A stretch of DNA of 64,000 nt from Lineus longissimus (lineage: Eukaryota; Nemertea; Pilidiophora; Heteronemertea; Lineidae): assembly GCF_910592395.1 (NCBI RefSeq), contig NC_088321.1:1488001-1552000 (forward strand), given 5' to 3'. The translations under genes and the position numbers were made by a program. This document shows, one piece after another, positions 14,776-25,300 of this stretch; the stretch's first letter is position 1, and every line of letters starts with the position of its first letter. The notes beneath the pieces are model-generated. The model was not told the DNA's origin. It was given only the letters and a program-made list of their open reading frames with translations, and made no database searches.

Positions 14776-17150
14776 AAAACCATGACAAGTGACAGATTGT
14801 ATAATGCCCCAAATCATGATATCTGAGTGGTAGTACGTATACTACGTCCAACCATATCCGGTTCCCGTCTCTTGAAATTTTTCTACAATCCACTATATTT
14901 TGACCCACCGAGACTTTGACCTCGCGGGACTACTCATCAAAGCTTGTACACTTGGATATTTAGCCTTACAAGCGACGGGGAGCCGGTGTAATGTTTTTGA
15001 GTACATTTGTATTTCTGTTTTGAGTGTTTCCCCTCATTGTTTGGGAACGCTCAAAAATAGATTGACGAGTTTTTCTGTGTATCCCCCCTATTGAAAAGTC
15101 ATGGTCTCTCTAGCTGCCTATTGTTTGGAAACACTGAAACATGGGGAACAACAACAGATGTTACACCGGGATGAACGGGAGACAACTAGCGTGAAAAGTT
15201 TTAGATGCTCTGTGAGATAGGAGAGACATCTATTGGCTATTTCATGGAGCTGTATCTAAGTGCCTACCTGGTTGCTGCATGTAGACTCTCTTTAAACGAA
15301 AGCCGAGGTGGACTGGGGCCATTTCAAAACATTCCACGAGGTATTAGTTTACCTTTGCAACACAATAGGCCCTCCCATTACAGTGTTGAAGGGGTACACT
15401 CAGAGAGAAATAATAAATGCGGGCGTTACGCCCATCAAAATGAACTTGTCTTTTGTGTGTTTCTCTGTGTCGTCATTTCCGCTCCAGGTGAGCACGTACT
15501 TTTCAAACTGATATCTTCAGCGGCATTAGCTTAAGTGGCCGATTGGCAAACGAGGGTGTCACTTTCGTCCGGATGGCTGTGCCAGACATTTGAATGTAGT
15601 GGTTGTTGTTAAAGACTTAAGTTGTTTTAGGAAAGTACTAAGTCAAGAAGCCAAGGGTCACTTTCGTGGAAAAATGCCCTGCGGCTGAGGCCGACATGAA
15701 ATTCATCGAAGTCTTTGAAGAGTTCTCAGAAATCGGGTTTGCCTGGTGTGGGACCGAATGACAGGCAGATCGGCCCTGAGCCGATCAGGCGTGAAGGGGC
15801 CTTGGCCTGTTTCGCAATGCTCATTGTGCTTGGGGCGGTCGTGCCCGGAGACAATGAACCGCGTTGGATCGTCAGTCGAGAGTAATTGAATCAATGGTCA
15901 AAGTCAATCTACAAATGGCGGGCCTGGTGACCACAATGAATTTTAAATCGCGCCGTATTTCGAAAGGAACGGCTAGTGACAACAGAAGCAACAAAATGTC
16001 GCTCCAGTCAAGACTATTTTTATTGTAAACGAAGATGAGGTTTTTGACATACAGTACATGGCCATAGTACATACAGAAGCACAACAGAGCTACATCACTA
16101 AGAACACTGGTGATTAGGTTTTGTAATGGTGTTAGGCTGACTGAACCTCGTTCCCCAGAGGTTAATTTATATTCTCGTTGGGATAGTGGTCACAGCAGAT
16201 ATTGGACCACTGGTGACTAGGTTTTGTAATGGTGTTAGGCTGACTGAACCTCGTTCCCCAGAGGTCAATTCATATTCTCGTTGGGATAGTGGTCACAGTA
16301 GATATTGGACCACTGGTGACGAGGTTGACAGAACCGTGGTCCGAAAATCTTTAGAAAATGGCAGAGGCCTTTAATATTGAGTGCATCCAAACAGAGGGCT
16401 TCTTGTCACTGAATTATGGTCTTTTTCAAAACGTCAGTAATTGTGTCAAATTGGTTCAGTGTGCTAAGTCAGCAGGGAACGAGGTAATCTATGAAGTCCT
16501 GAATAGGCCAACCTCACTTCCAGGGTCTTAAACACTTGCCCCGCGTGTTCAAAGTGACAGACAGCTGGAAATAACTTGAAAGGGTCTCAAAGGAAAGTTG
16601 GAACACAGCAGAACAAATTTGGCGGGAAATATTTTCAAAATCTCCGGAGTCATTTTTTATGCCATAAAAGTGACTATTTTGGTCATCAAAAGTGACTATT
16701 TTGGTCATCAAAAGTGACTATTTTGGTCATCAAAATGTCTTTTTTCTCATCAGCAAAACCCATCAAAGTGACCAACTTTCAGTTCATTTAATTTTTTTGT
16801 CTCATCAAAAGTTGCTATACCTCATCAATGAAAAGTGACTATTTTCACTTATCAACAGTGACTGATTCTTCTTGAGAAAATCAAGCAACTATGTGTTGGA
16901 CCAACTTTCCTGAAGCCGAGAAAACAACTCTATACATCGCATCAAACAACAATTCATCTCCATAGCAACTAAGAAAACCATTGCTAGGCATAAAATTTCC
17001 CTTTGAAACGATTTTATTTGCCAAAATTCCTAAAGCATGATTCGGTGTCGAATATCAAAGAATGACCAGGGACGCAAGATCTCGCGATCAGGCACTGGTG
17101 GGGTTTAATGCATTCTGGGCCTATTGCTCAAAACAATTTTGTCACCAATG
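14776..17150. other. Intergenic DNA with short tandem repeats
   Basis: No gene is supported. A 103-bp unit occurs about twice at 16107-16320 (GGTTTTGTAATGGTGTTAGG). A 22-bp unit (AGTGACTATTTTGGTCATCAAA) occurs about three times at 16668-16735, with looser copies to about 16860. A possible weak trace of a second cathepsin-like gene near 15300-15440 is treated in the findings. Confidence 0.5.
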
Positions 17151-17154
17151 CTGA

Positions 17155-17735
17155 CGTTAACTTAATATAGCGTTATCTTCTATAGTTAAGCCCTTAACAT
17201 AGCATTTTCTTCTATAGTTAAGCCCTTAACATAGCGTTATCTTCTATAGTTAAGCCCTTAACATAGCGTAATCTTCTATAGTTAAGCCCTTAACATAGCG
17301 TTATCTTCTATAGTTAAGCCCTTAACATAGCGTTATCTTCTATAGTTAAGCCCTTAACATAGCGTTATCTTCTATAGTTAAGCCCTTAACATAGCGTTAT
17401 CTTCTATAGTTAGGCCCTTAACATAGCGTTACCTTCTATAGTTAGGCCCTTAACATAGCGTTATCTTCTATAATTAAGCCCTTAACATAGCGTTATCTTC
17501 TATAGTTAAGCCCTTAACATAGCGTTATCTTCTATAGTTAAGCCCTTAACATGGCGTTATCTTCTATAGTTAAGCCCTTAACATAGCGTTATCTTCTATA
17601 GTTAAGCCCTTAACATAGCGTTATCTTCTATAGTTAAGCCCTTAACATAGCGTTATCTTCTATAGTTAAGCCCTTAACATAGCGTTATCTTCTATAGTTA
17701 AGCCCTTAACATTGGGTTATCTTCTTTAGTTAAAG
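17155..17735. repeat. 32-bp satellite array, about 17 copies
   Basis: The unit TTATCTTCTATAGTTAAG-CCC-TTAACATAGCG repeats without spacers, with few substitutions. Each unit contains short inverted words (GTTAAG and CTTAAC), so each monomer can fold around GGGCTTAACTATAG. It ends where the repeat at 17736 begins, at a TTAA. Confidence 0.95.
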
Positions 17736-18065
17736 TCATACTATGATGTGATTTACAACTTTGCGGAAATACGTCCGTTTTTAATTGTTGATCACAAATG
17801 CAAAGCTCAAATTTTCCATTTTTGATTAGATTTATTATAAAATCGCTGAATGTAAACCACCGCGACCGCGAAAATGTTCATGTTGTGACGTCATCAACGA
17901 AAACGGCATCAAAGCGAGCCGTCCGGGCGGGATTAAAACCATCAATTTCTAGAAAATGTGCATTTCGATTCAAAAACCTTACCGATTTATGAGAAAGTGA
18001 CGTAGTCATTTGTCAAAAACAGCTGAAACATTATATGGTTAAATTTGACACGAGTTACCCTTTAA
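17733..18065. mobile_element. TTAA-flanked interspersed repeat, copy 1
   Basis: About 330 bp bounded by TTAA (GTTAAAGTCATACTATG and GAGTTACCCTTTAA). The same sequence recurs inverted at 58729-59075. TTAA flanks suggest a piggyBac- or Kolobok-type non-autonomous element. No transposase is present. Confidence 0.7.
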
Positions 18066-18533
18066 GCCCTCTGACTTAACACCAGTGACAAAACTAGTTT
18101 TGAACAACCGAGCCCACAAGTAGCAAGTTAGGGAAATTGATCAGGACACAATTTTGTCACTTCAAATAATTCACACCATGCCAGCATTAGAGAAAATATC
18201 AATCTGAGTATTACCTTTATCTTTTCCTTTGAATTCCACTGAACCAGAAGATACCAAGGTAACAGGCAGTATAAAGAACAGCACCAGGCTCTTACATCTA
18301 GTGTGCACACCCCCACTTCAAATGAGAAGGGAGCACAGCCAAATTCAGAGACGCCTTTTGGCAGAAATAAATAAATCAGCATCGAAATATATACACAGCT
18401 TGAAAAGTAAGTCTATAGCGACTGAATCGAAAACCAGGCTTGCAAAATTAACACTTCAACTCAAAATCTTAACAGATGTCATTAGAGTTAGGCCACTGAA
18501 AGACGATTCCGTGGTTCTCGTTACCGCCCTGAA

Positions 18534-19100
18534 GAGCATCATAGCCTTGTGCTTAACACTGCTGGCTACCACGCAATAGGGCCGGGGTTCGATCCCTGGG
18601 AGGACCCAGGATTGTATTTCTAGATGAACCGGCATGACTTTCAAGGAACTAGAATTCCTGGCCCTTCACAACAAGTTTGAGGCTCTGAGTTGAGGAGCCT
18701 CATAGCCTGGTGGTTAACACCGCTGGCCACCACGCAATAGGGCCTGGTTTGATCTCGGGGAGAACCCAGGATTGCATTTCTGGATGAACCGGCGTGGCTT
18801 TCAAGGAAATGAAATTTGTGAGTTCAAAACAAACAAGTTTGAGGCTCTGAGTCGAGGAGCCTCATAGCCTAGTGGTTAACACCGCTGGCTACCACGCAAT
18901 AGGGCCCGGGTTCGGTCCCAGGGAGAACCCCGGATTGTATTTCTGGATGAACCAGCTCGGCTTTCAAGGAAATGAAATTTGTGAGTTCAAAATGAGGTTC
19001 CTTGTTTTGGTGTCCTTGCCAGGGCAAGTAGAGGACCTCCCCTTTGCCAGAGCGGGCCACACTCTTCAATCATCCAACAGGCCTGATGGTAAATTGTAAG
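18534..19100 (+). mobile_element. tRNA-derived SINE, three tandem copies
   Basis: Three units about 161 bp apart (CATAGCC at 18540, 18701 and 18863). Each begins with a tRNA-like head: box A-like TAGCCTAGTGGTTAA and box B-like GGGTTCGGTCCC, internal RNA polymerase III promoter elements. Each continues into a shared tail (TTTCTGGATGAACCGG, TTTCAAGGAAATGAAATT). Not a real tRNA, as no cloverleaf with acceptor stem is evident. Confidence 0.8.
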
Positions 19101-19200
19101 AGCAAAGTAAATAAATGCAGAAATATATAGTTTCCAGACTAGAGGAAGTAAACGACATTTTAATGCGCAAAATGAGATTCTTAATAAAAGAAATGAAATT

Positions 19201-19290
19201 ACAGTAGAACCTCTCTATTAAGGACACCCTCGGGTCAGACAAGTGCTGTCCTTAATAGAGAGGTGTCCTGATTAGAGAGGTCGAGTGTAA
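19201..19290. mobile_element. pogo-like MITE copy 2 (one-sided fragment)
   Basis: It keeps the left end ACAGTAGAACCTCTCTATTA and the block ending CCTGATTAGAGAGGTC, then stops without the right half. Confidence 0.75.
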
Positions 19291-19299
19291 TGAACAACC

Positions 19300-22090
19300 A
19301 AACAAGTACAAATCAACAAAAAATAAACAATACATTAATTTCTTGGTATCATCTGGTTCAATCATTCAAATGACCTCATTTGAATATTCAAATTCAAACC
19401 TAATTAACATATTTGAACAGCTCATTATCCTATGACCTTTGACTTTGTCAGACCTCTCTAGATAGAATTGTAAACATTCCGAAGTCGTCATCAATATTTG
19501 ATTTATCAAGACTAGACTAGACATAATGCATATTCATTAGCTCATGAATATTCAGTAGCACATGAATATTCATTACATAATGAAAATGCATGTATTAACC
19601 CTTCGAGGACTGTGGAACTCTGTTGTTAATTATGGAGTAGCAAGATATTAATCGAAAAGTAACAGCCTTTTTTAAATTCAATTTCTGGGTATGCATCAAC
19701 CCATTACAAATCTTATAATTTAATTTCCAGTTCAGGGTGAAATTTCCAACATTTCTCACCTACCTGGTAATCCGTCCTCAAAGGGTTAAGTTACCATGGT
19801 AACCAAACGAGTATTATCACAACTTCTTGTACTTTGGCACAAGTGACATGCAAGTGATATCTCACAAGAGATGAAGGAAAACAAGTCGTAATTCACGACC
19901 TCCTAGGTCGCGTTTGGATAGAGGTCATGTTTTCATATGTAACGTGTGGTAGGTACGTTACATAACGTTACACACGTTACATACGTTACTTCCTTGAAAC
20001 GCGCCCAGCACCCTGGTGGTACATGCAGAAACTAAATTTTGATTTGATGGCACCGGAGAACGCTGCACGTTTGAAAACATGACGGGATAAGACAAGAGGT
20101 TGAGAAGCGGCACGCGAACGCCCACTGATCGGAAATTCATCATAACATGAATGTGACAAGTTACACGTAAAAACCTGTCCTAAAGTAACATCCCAGGCGT
20201 GCTGAGATCAAAAAGGAAAATAACATAAATGCTTTCTTAACTTTTCACGTTGAGGATAAAACAACGAATTTTCGGTTGTCTCATTATTTTGAATAACTTA
20301 CCATAAATTATTATAAGTAGAACATATTTTGCATCTAATTATCATAAAAGAAAGCTCATTATTCACTGTGGTTTGATTTGAAGCTCAACTTCCAAAAAAT
20401 CAAATTTTCTAACGACTTTTTTGAAGATTTCGGCAGTATATCAACAGAAACATTTTTTTGAATAAATTATGTTAATCACCTTGAATAAATTTGAATAAAT
20501 TATGCAAATTACTCCAGGGTCATTTTGTGCACTAGCCTGCAGTGTAATACGTAATACATTTATAATAGAATAAATACACTGATTAGCATATCATAAGTAA
20601 TATATTGATTATATGCGAAAGACGCTCAGACTAGATTCAGTCAGGGGCCAAAGGTCAATGGGTGCAGGCGAAAGGTCATGTGTGGTGACCTCTGTGACCT
20701 TGAAAATCGTGTCTGGTGTCATGTCTGGCTGGACCAGACTGGTTTGCGCAGACTTTTGTTTATTCTGTCCAAGGATTTGACGACATTTACATGACGACAC
20801 ATAAAGTTTTTGAAGGTCCTAATGTTTATTTCCTATGAAATGACCTCCCTGGCCTTGAACTTTGACCTCTGACCTTTGACCCTCACAACTTTTGTAATCT
20901 ACCACAAATTCCTAACGTAAAATCACCATAGCGATACAATATTCAACCACGAGCGCCAAATTTAAAGTCTGTTTCAACGAACCTGGATGTTAATTGCTGT
21001 ACATGTGTACATGCTCTTGTATATGAATGTATAGGCCAGGTAAAGCCGAAACCGACCACAAAATGGCTTTTTTCAATCTCATGTACTACAACTCCCATCA
21101 CCCCTCTTCGGCCTAATGGACCCTTCCAGTATCGGAAGAGTCCAAGGCAATTTTATAGGGGTGATAGGAGGAAATGAACACAAGAATCCTGTAATTTTTT
21201 ACACAAAAAAATTCTCCCCAAAATAAGTTAGCCCTTCTATGCATAGAAGGATACATGTAATTTTGACGGGGATTTGACAAAACTCCAGACATCAATTTTT
21301 ATACGGGTGTATATATTCCAAATATGGACATCTATTCCAAATAAGGCATGCAACACTTGACTCTACCTCACATCAGACTCTAGACAAAAACTCCAAGTCT
21401 AGTTTGTACACATCTAAATACTGACAATTATTTTCACACAAATTTCGCTAGTTTTTCTAAAAATCTCCAAGTATTGTAATAGTCATGTGACCTAATTCTC
21501 CCAGTCTCCATTTCCTATTTTAACATTTACACTGGTTGCCATAGAAACCGTCATACACTTAGCAAAAACCTGCCAACACAATAACAGTGTTCTCCAAACG
21601 AAAATTGTTTCAGGGAGAAAATCAATAAAATTTAATTTTAATGGAAAATGCATTGGAAGTGTACCTTTTAGTACTGGTGCTGCCATCTGGATTTTTAGTT
21701 CTGCAGGTTCCTCATTGATTCGCCAAAAGATGGCACTGCCTGCGAAACAAGCTTAAAACGGCCCAGAAAAATTGGTCAGCATTTCGATATTATCGTGAGA
21801 TGGGTTCAATTTTGCCCTCCTTCCCTTCCAAAAAAACTGTATTAAAAAAAAAAAAAAAAAAAAAAAAAATTTTTTATTCTGACTGATTTTCTGTTTAAAC
21901 CCAGCGAAAAAGGAAATTGGAGAACACTGGGTTGAATAATGTAGAAAAGTCTGAATCCAAGGTATTTACACCAAAATCACACCCCCATCCCCTGAAGATA
22001 TTCACACCCAAGTCCATGCATTTCCTATACACGAGGCAAGTCCATTCTTTCTAAACAGGGGTGTAGAGTTATCTATCATAAGCCACATTT
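19300..22090. other. Intergenic, AT-rich; no gene seen
   Basis: Repeated CATGAATATTCA words (about 19530-19580), a cluster of TGACCT/AGGTCA words (20640-20885) and a long A/T homopolymer stretch at 21842-21876 are the visible features. The RUSC transcript probably ends here on the minus strand; TTTATT at about 21873 (AATAAA on the minus strand) is one possible polyadenylation signal. Confidence 0.4.
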
Positions 22091-22091
22091 C

Positions 22092-22302
22092 TCACTCGTC
22101 CATACTGTTGTTCAGTCGACGGAGCACCTCCGATTCGTCGATTTCCTTGACGCACGATTGGTTGACCACGCCGGTTTTGTTGCCATGGCAACAGAAGTAC
22201 CAATCGTCATCGAGTTCCTTCATAGTCATCATGACGTCACCTTTTTCGAAAGAGAGCTGCTCGCTATCAGTTGCTTTGTGGCCACAAAGTGCTTTCACGT
22301 AC
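22092..22302 (-). CDS. RUSC last exon: SH3 domain and stop
   Basis: The acceptor TCATATCTTCAG|GTACGTG completes the Arg codon begun in the previous exon. It encodes an SH3 fold with ALCGHKA (ALYDY-like), LSFEKGDVM, a DDDWYFC motif and the C-terminal GVVNQSCVKEI strand. It ends TGA at 22092-22094, soon after the domain, as in vertebrate RUSC proteins. Confidence 0.92.
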
Positions 22303-25300
22303 CTGAAGATATGAGACAATCACACTGAAACCTCTTTATCAGGGATGTCCTCGGGAGAAGCATTGTCCAGAATAGAGAGGTGTCCTGATAAGAGAGGTCA
22401 AAGTGAATCGAAGCTACTACTCTGGGAACAAAACTAGTGATCTTAATAGAGAGGGTGTCCATATTAGAAGGCGTCTATTAAGCGCTTTATAAGAACTCAT
22501 TATTATTATCATAACAGTAGAACCTCTCAATTAAGGACACCTTCGGGACTGACTGGTGCTGTCCTTAGTAGACAGGTGTCCTGATCAGAGAGGTCAAATG
22601 GACACAACCAATTTGGGACCAAAACTAGTGTCCTTTACAGAGAGGTTGTCCTTAATAGAGAGGTTGTCCTTAATAGAGAGGTTGTCCTTAATAGAGAGGT
22701 TGTCCTCAATAGAGAGGTGTCCGCTAAGGGAGGTTCCACTGTATTACCTTTTGAGTGCCTTGGTCTGGCTATCATCGGACCTCATGGAACTTGACATCGA
22801 TTTCGGCATCAGCATCGTGGATCGACGTAACGGCAGCTCCTTGGGACGAACGGCGACGGAGGCACTTTTCGGCACCACCTGGACCTTCCCGCTAGGCGGC
22901 GACACTGATATCGGCTTCAGCGGAGCAACGGGAACAGTCGGGAATCCAAAATCACCGCACGAAATCGCCGATCGGAAGCTCTCGCTCTCTGACGACGTCA
23001 CTTCGTTCATTAGGTTCGGACTGTCCAAAATATGGCCGCCGGGCGGCGTACAAAACGTCCCGGAACTCGCTGGCGAAACTTTCTGCGGACTGTCTAATAA
23101 AAGTTTATCGAACACGTTGATTAGGCTCGCACCAAGACTCCATCTTTTCGGATGCTGTTCGTCACGTCCAGACTCGTTCGTGAATCTTAGCAGCGGGCAC
23201 GACAACCTTTTGACCCCGTGATTCTCACGTCGGATTGGCTGATCACGTCGGATCCCCATATCCTGCAAATGTTGATCGAAACTTGCGTTGCTACCCTGCG
23301 ACATCTTCCCGTCCTCGCACATCGAATCCTCGCCGCCGATGGCCAAACTCAATTTCCCGTCGAACTCATATTCGGTACTTTTATAAGTGATGTCCTCCTC
23401 GCCCTTAAATTTGATCAGCCAATCAGGATTCACGTACTTCTTTTCAACTTCGTCGTCCAATTCTAATAATCGCGGCGAAACGATCTCGTTATCTTTGATT
23501 AGCTGCTCAACTTTGATCCCCTCGGAACTTAGGGATGCAACGTCAGAACCTGACGAAGCGACGTCACCTGACTTGTCCTTCAGCGTCCCCTTTGAGTCGT
23601 CCTCGAAACTAATCAAGTCGTCTTCCGCAGATTCATCTAATTCGGCTACGATCTCCTCACAAGGTGACATCTTCTCCGCGCTTCCTCGCGCAGGTGGCAT
23701 CCCAGCGACCGCTTTCATCTCCCCCTGGTTGTCGGCATCGGCACTAATCCGCGCGAGATACATCGCGAATCCTTCAATGCTCGGCGACTCGTTCTGCAGG
23801 GAAGACTTGGAGAAGAAATTAGCCAATGAAAACACGGTTTCGATCGGCGGCAGCGACCAACGATTATTCTCCGCCGGATGTTGGGAAAATTGTCCAAAGT
23901 CCCGATGAAAATGCTGACCTAGATAATCCATTGCCGAGTCGGATATCTTCGTGCCGTTCTCAATCCATTCCCGCGCCTGCTGTATATACTGTTTCACGTC
24001 CGTTTTCTGGAACAGCTCCGGTAGAACCGGTTCCTGACATTTCCCGCCGTAATCTTCACTGGACGTGATGTCGCGCGAACTCGTATCACTACTGGTTAAG
24101 GTGCTATTAGACGTCTGCACCAGCTGGAGACGGCCGTTCCATTTTTCAAACTTGCCATCTTTGTCGTCCAGTTCGTCAAGTGAACGCTGACGACGTAATC
24201 GGGAATTTTTACGAAAAGGCTCGGCCCCGAATGTAGCTTCCCTCCGCGGCGAAAGATGACGAAATTTGAATTCGAAACTGCATTCAACACGAAAGGGGAG
24301 GGAAGCAAGAGGCCTGCACAGATTGACGACGTCCTCGAAAAGGTACTGCCCCCTGGTGGCGAGGGCGAGTACCACGAAGGCGTCGTTGTTGTAGTGTTTT
24401 TTCAGGATCTTCTCCTGCGTGTGGAAGATCGTCAGCCAGTGGTCAAGCGCCTTGGCGCTGCAAAGAAACAACGAAGATTAGAAACGGACCAGTACAGCAA
24501 ACGACAGTGAGCTTTATGCAAGTATCAATTCGTTTCTTGTACCCCCCCTCCTCAAGGGTAGTTGAGCTATCACCACTAATCTTTGCCGATGCTTGAGTAG
24601 TGTTTATATTTCCTTCAGTGAAAATTTGGCGAAGCTGGAAAGAATAAGGATGCTAATGTGTCGATGTCTTGTCGAACATACAGCCTTACCCAGTAAAATT
24701 AGTCCGGTTACTTTATATGATGGTGACAACTGATATATTGTTGATGGTGATGTCTTGACGAAAGAAAAAGTAGCCTTGGTAAAAAAAGGGTGATGCTTGA
24801 GCCTTAAGATGTCGTTGTAGGGTGATAAGGTGTCGTACCCTTGAGGAGGGGGGGTACAAGACACGAATTGATACTTGCATTAGCAACATTCCGACGCTGA
24901 CTTGAACTAGGAGATTGATTTGCAGCCAGCTATGAACACCGTCAATATAAATAATGCGATCAACGTTTTCAGCACTCGAAATACCATGATTGTTGCAGGA
25001 AAGAAATTGACATTGTAACCTGGATGTGTGCATTTCATGGATGTTTGAATCATATTTGAAGTCGTTATGACAGATATCAACGATTTGGTTTTAAAGGTCA
25101 TATATCAAGGTTTTTTGCCATTTTCTGCTGTAAGACGATTTCAAAAGTGTACCTAACACTTTATACAATACAGAAAACCAAATGCAATTAGCTCCATCCA
25201 TTTTGAAGATATAGCCAATTATGTGTTTGACAACTTGATTGCCTGATCAGGCTAGTAACTGGCTTGTTAGAGCCAGGCGGCGGGTTCAGCAAAAGTTGTG

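Noticed and set aside
17155-17735. CRISPR-like regular repeat
   Set aside because: Units are directly adjacent with no unique spacers, in a eukaryotic genome; it is a satellite.
18534-18980. True tRNA genes
   Set aside because: Boxes A and B are present but the acceptor stem and anticodon arm do not fold as a tRNA, and the copies share a SINE tail.
22556-23908. Plus-strand frames of 173-221 codons
   Set aside because: Antisense to the RUSC exon 22748-24457, with the first part derived from a MITE.
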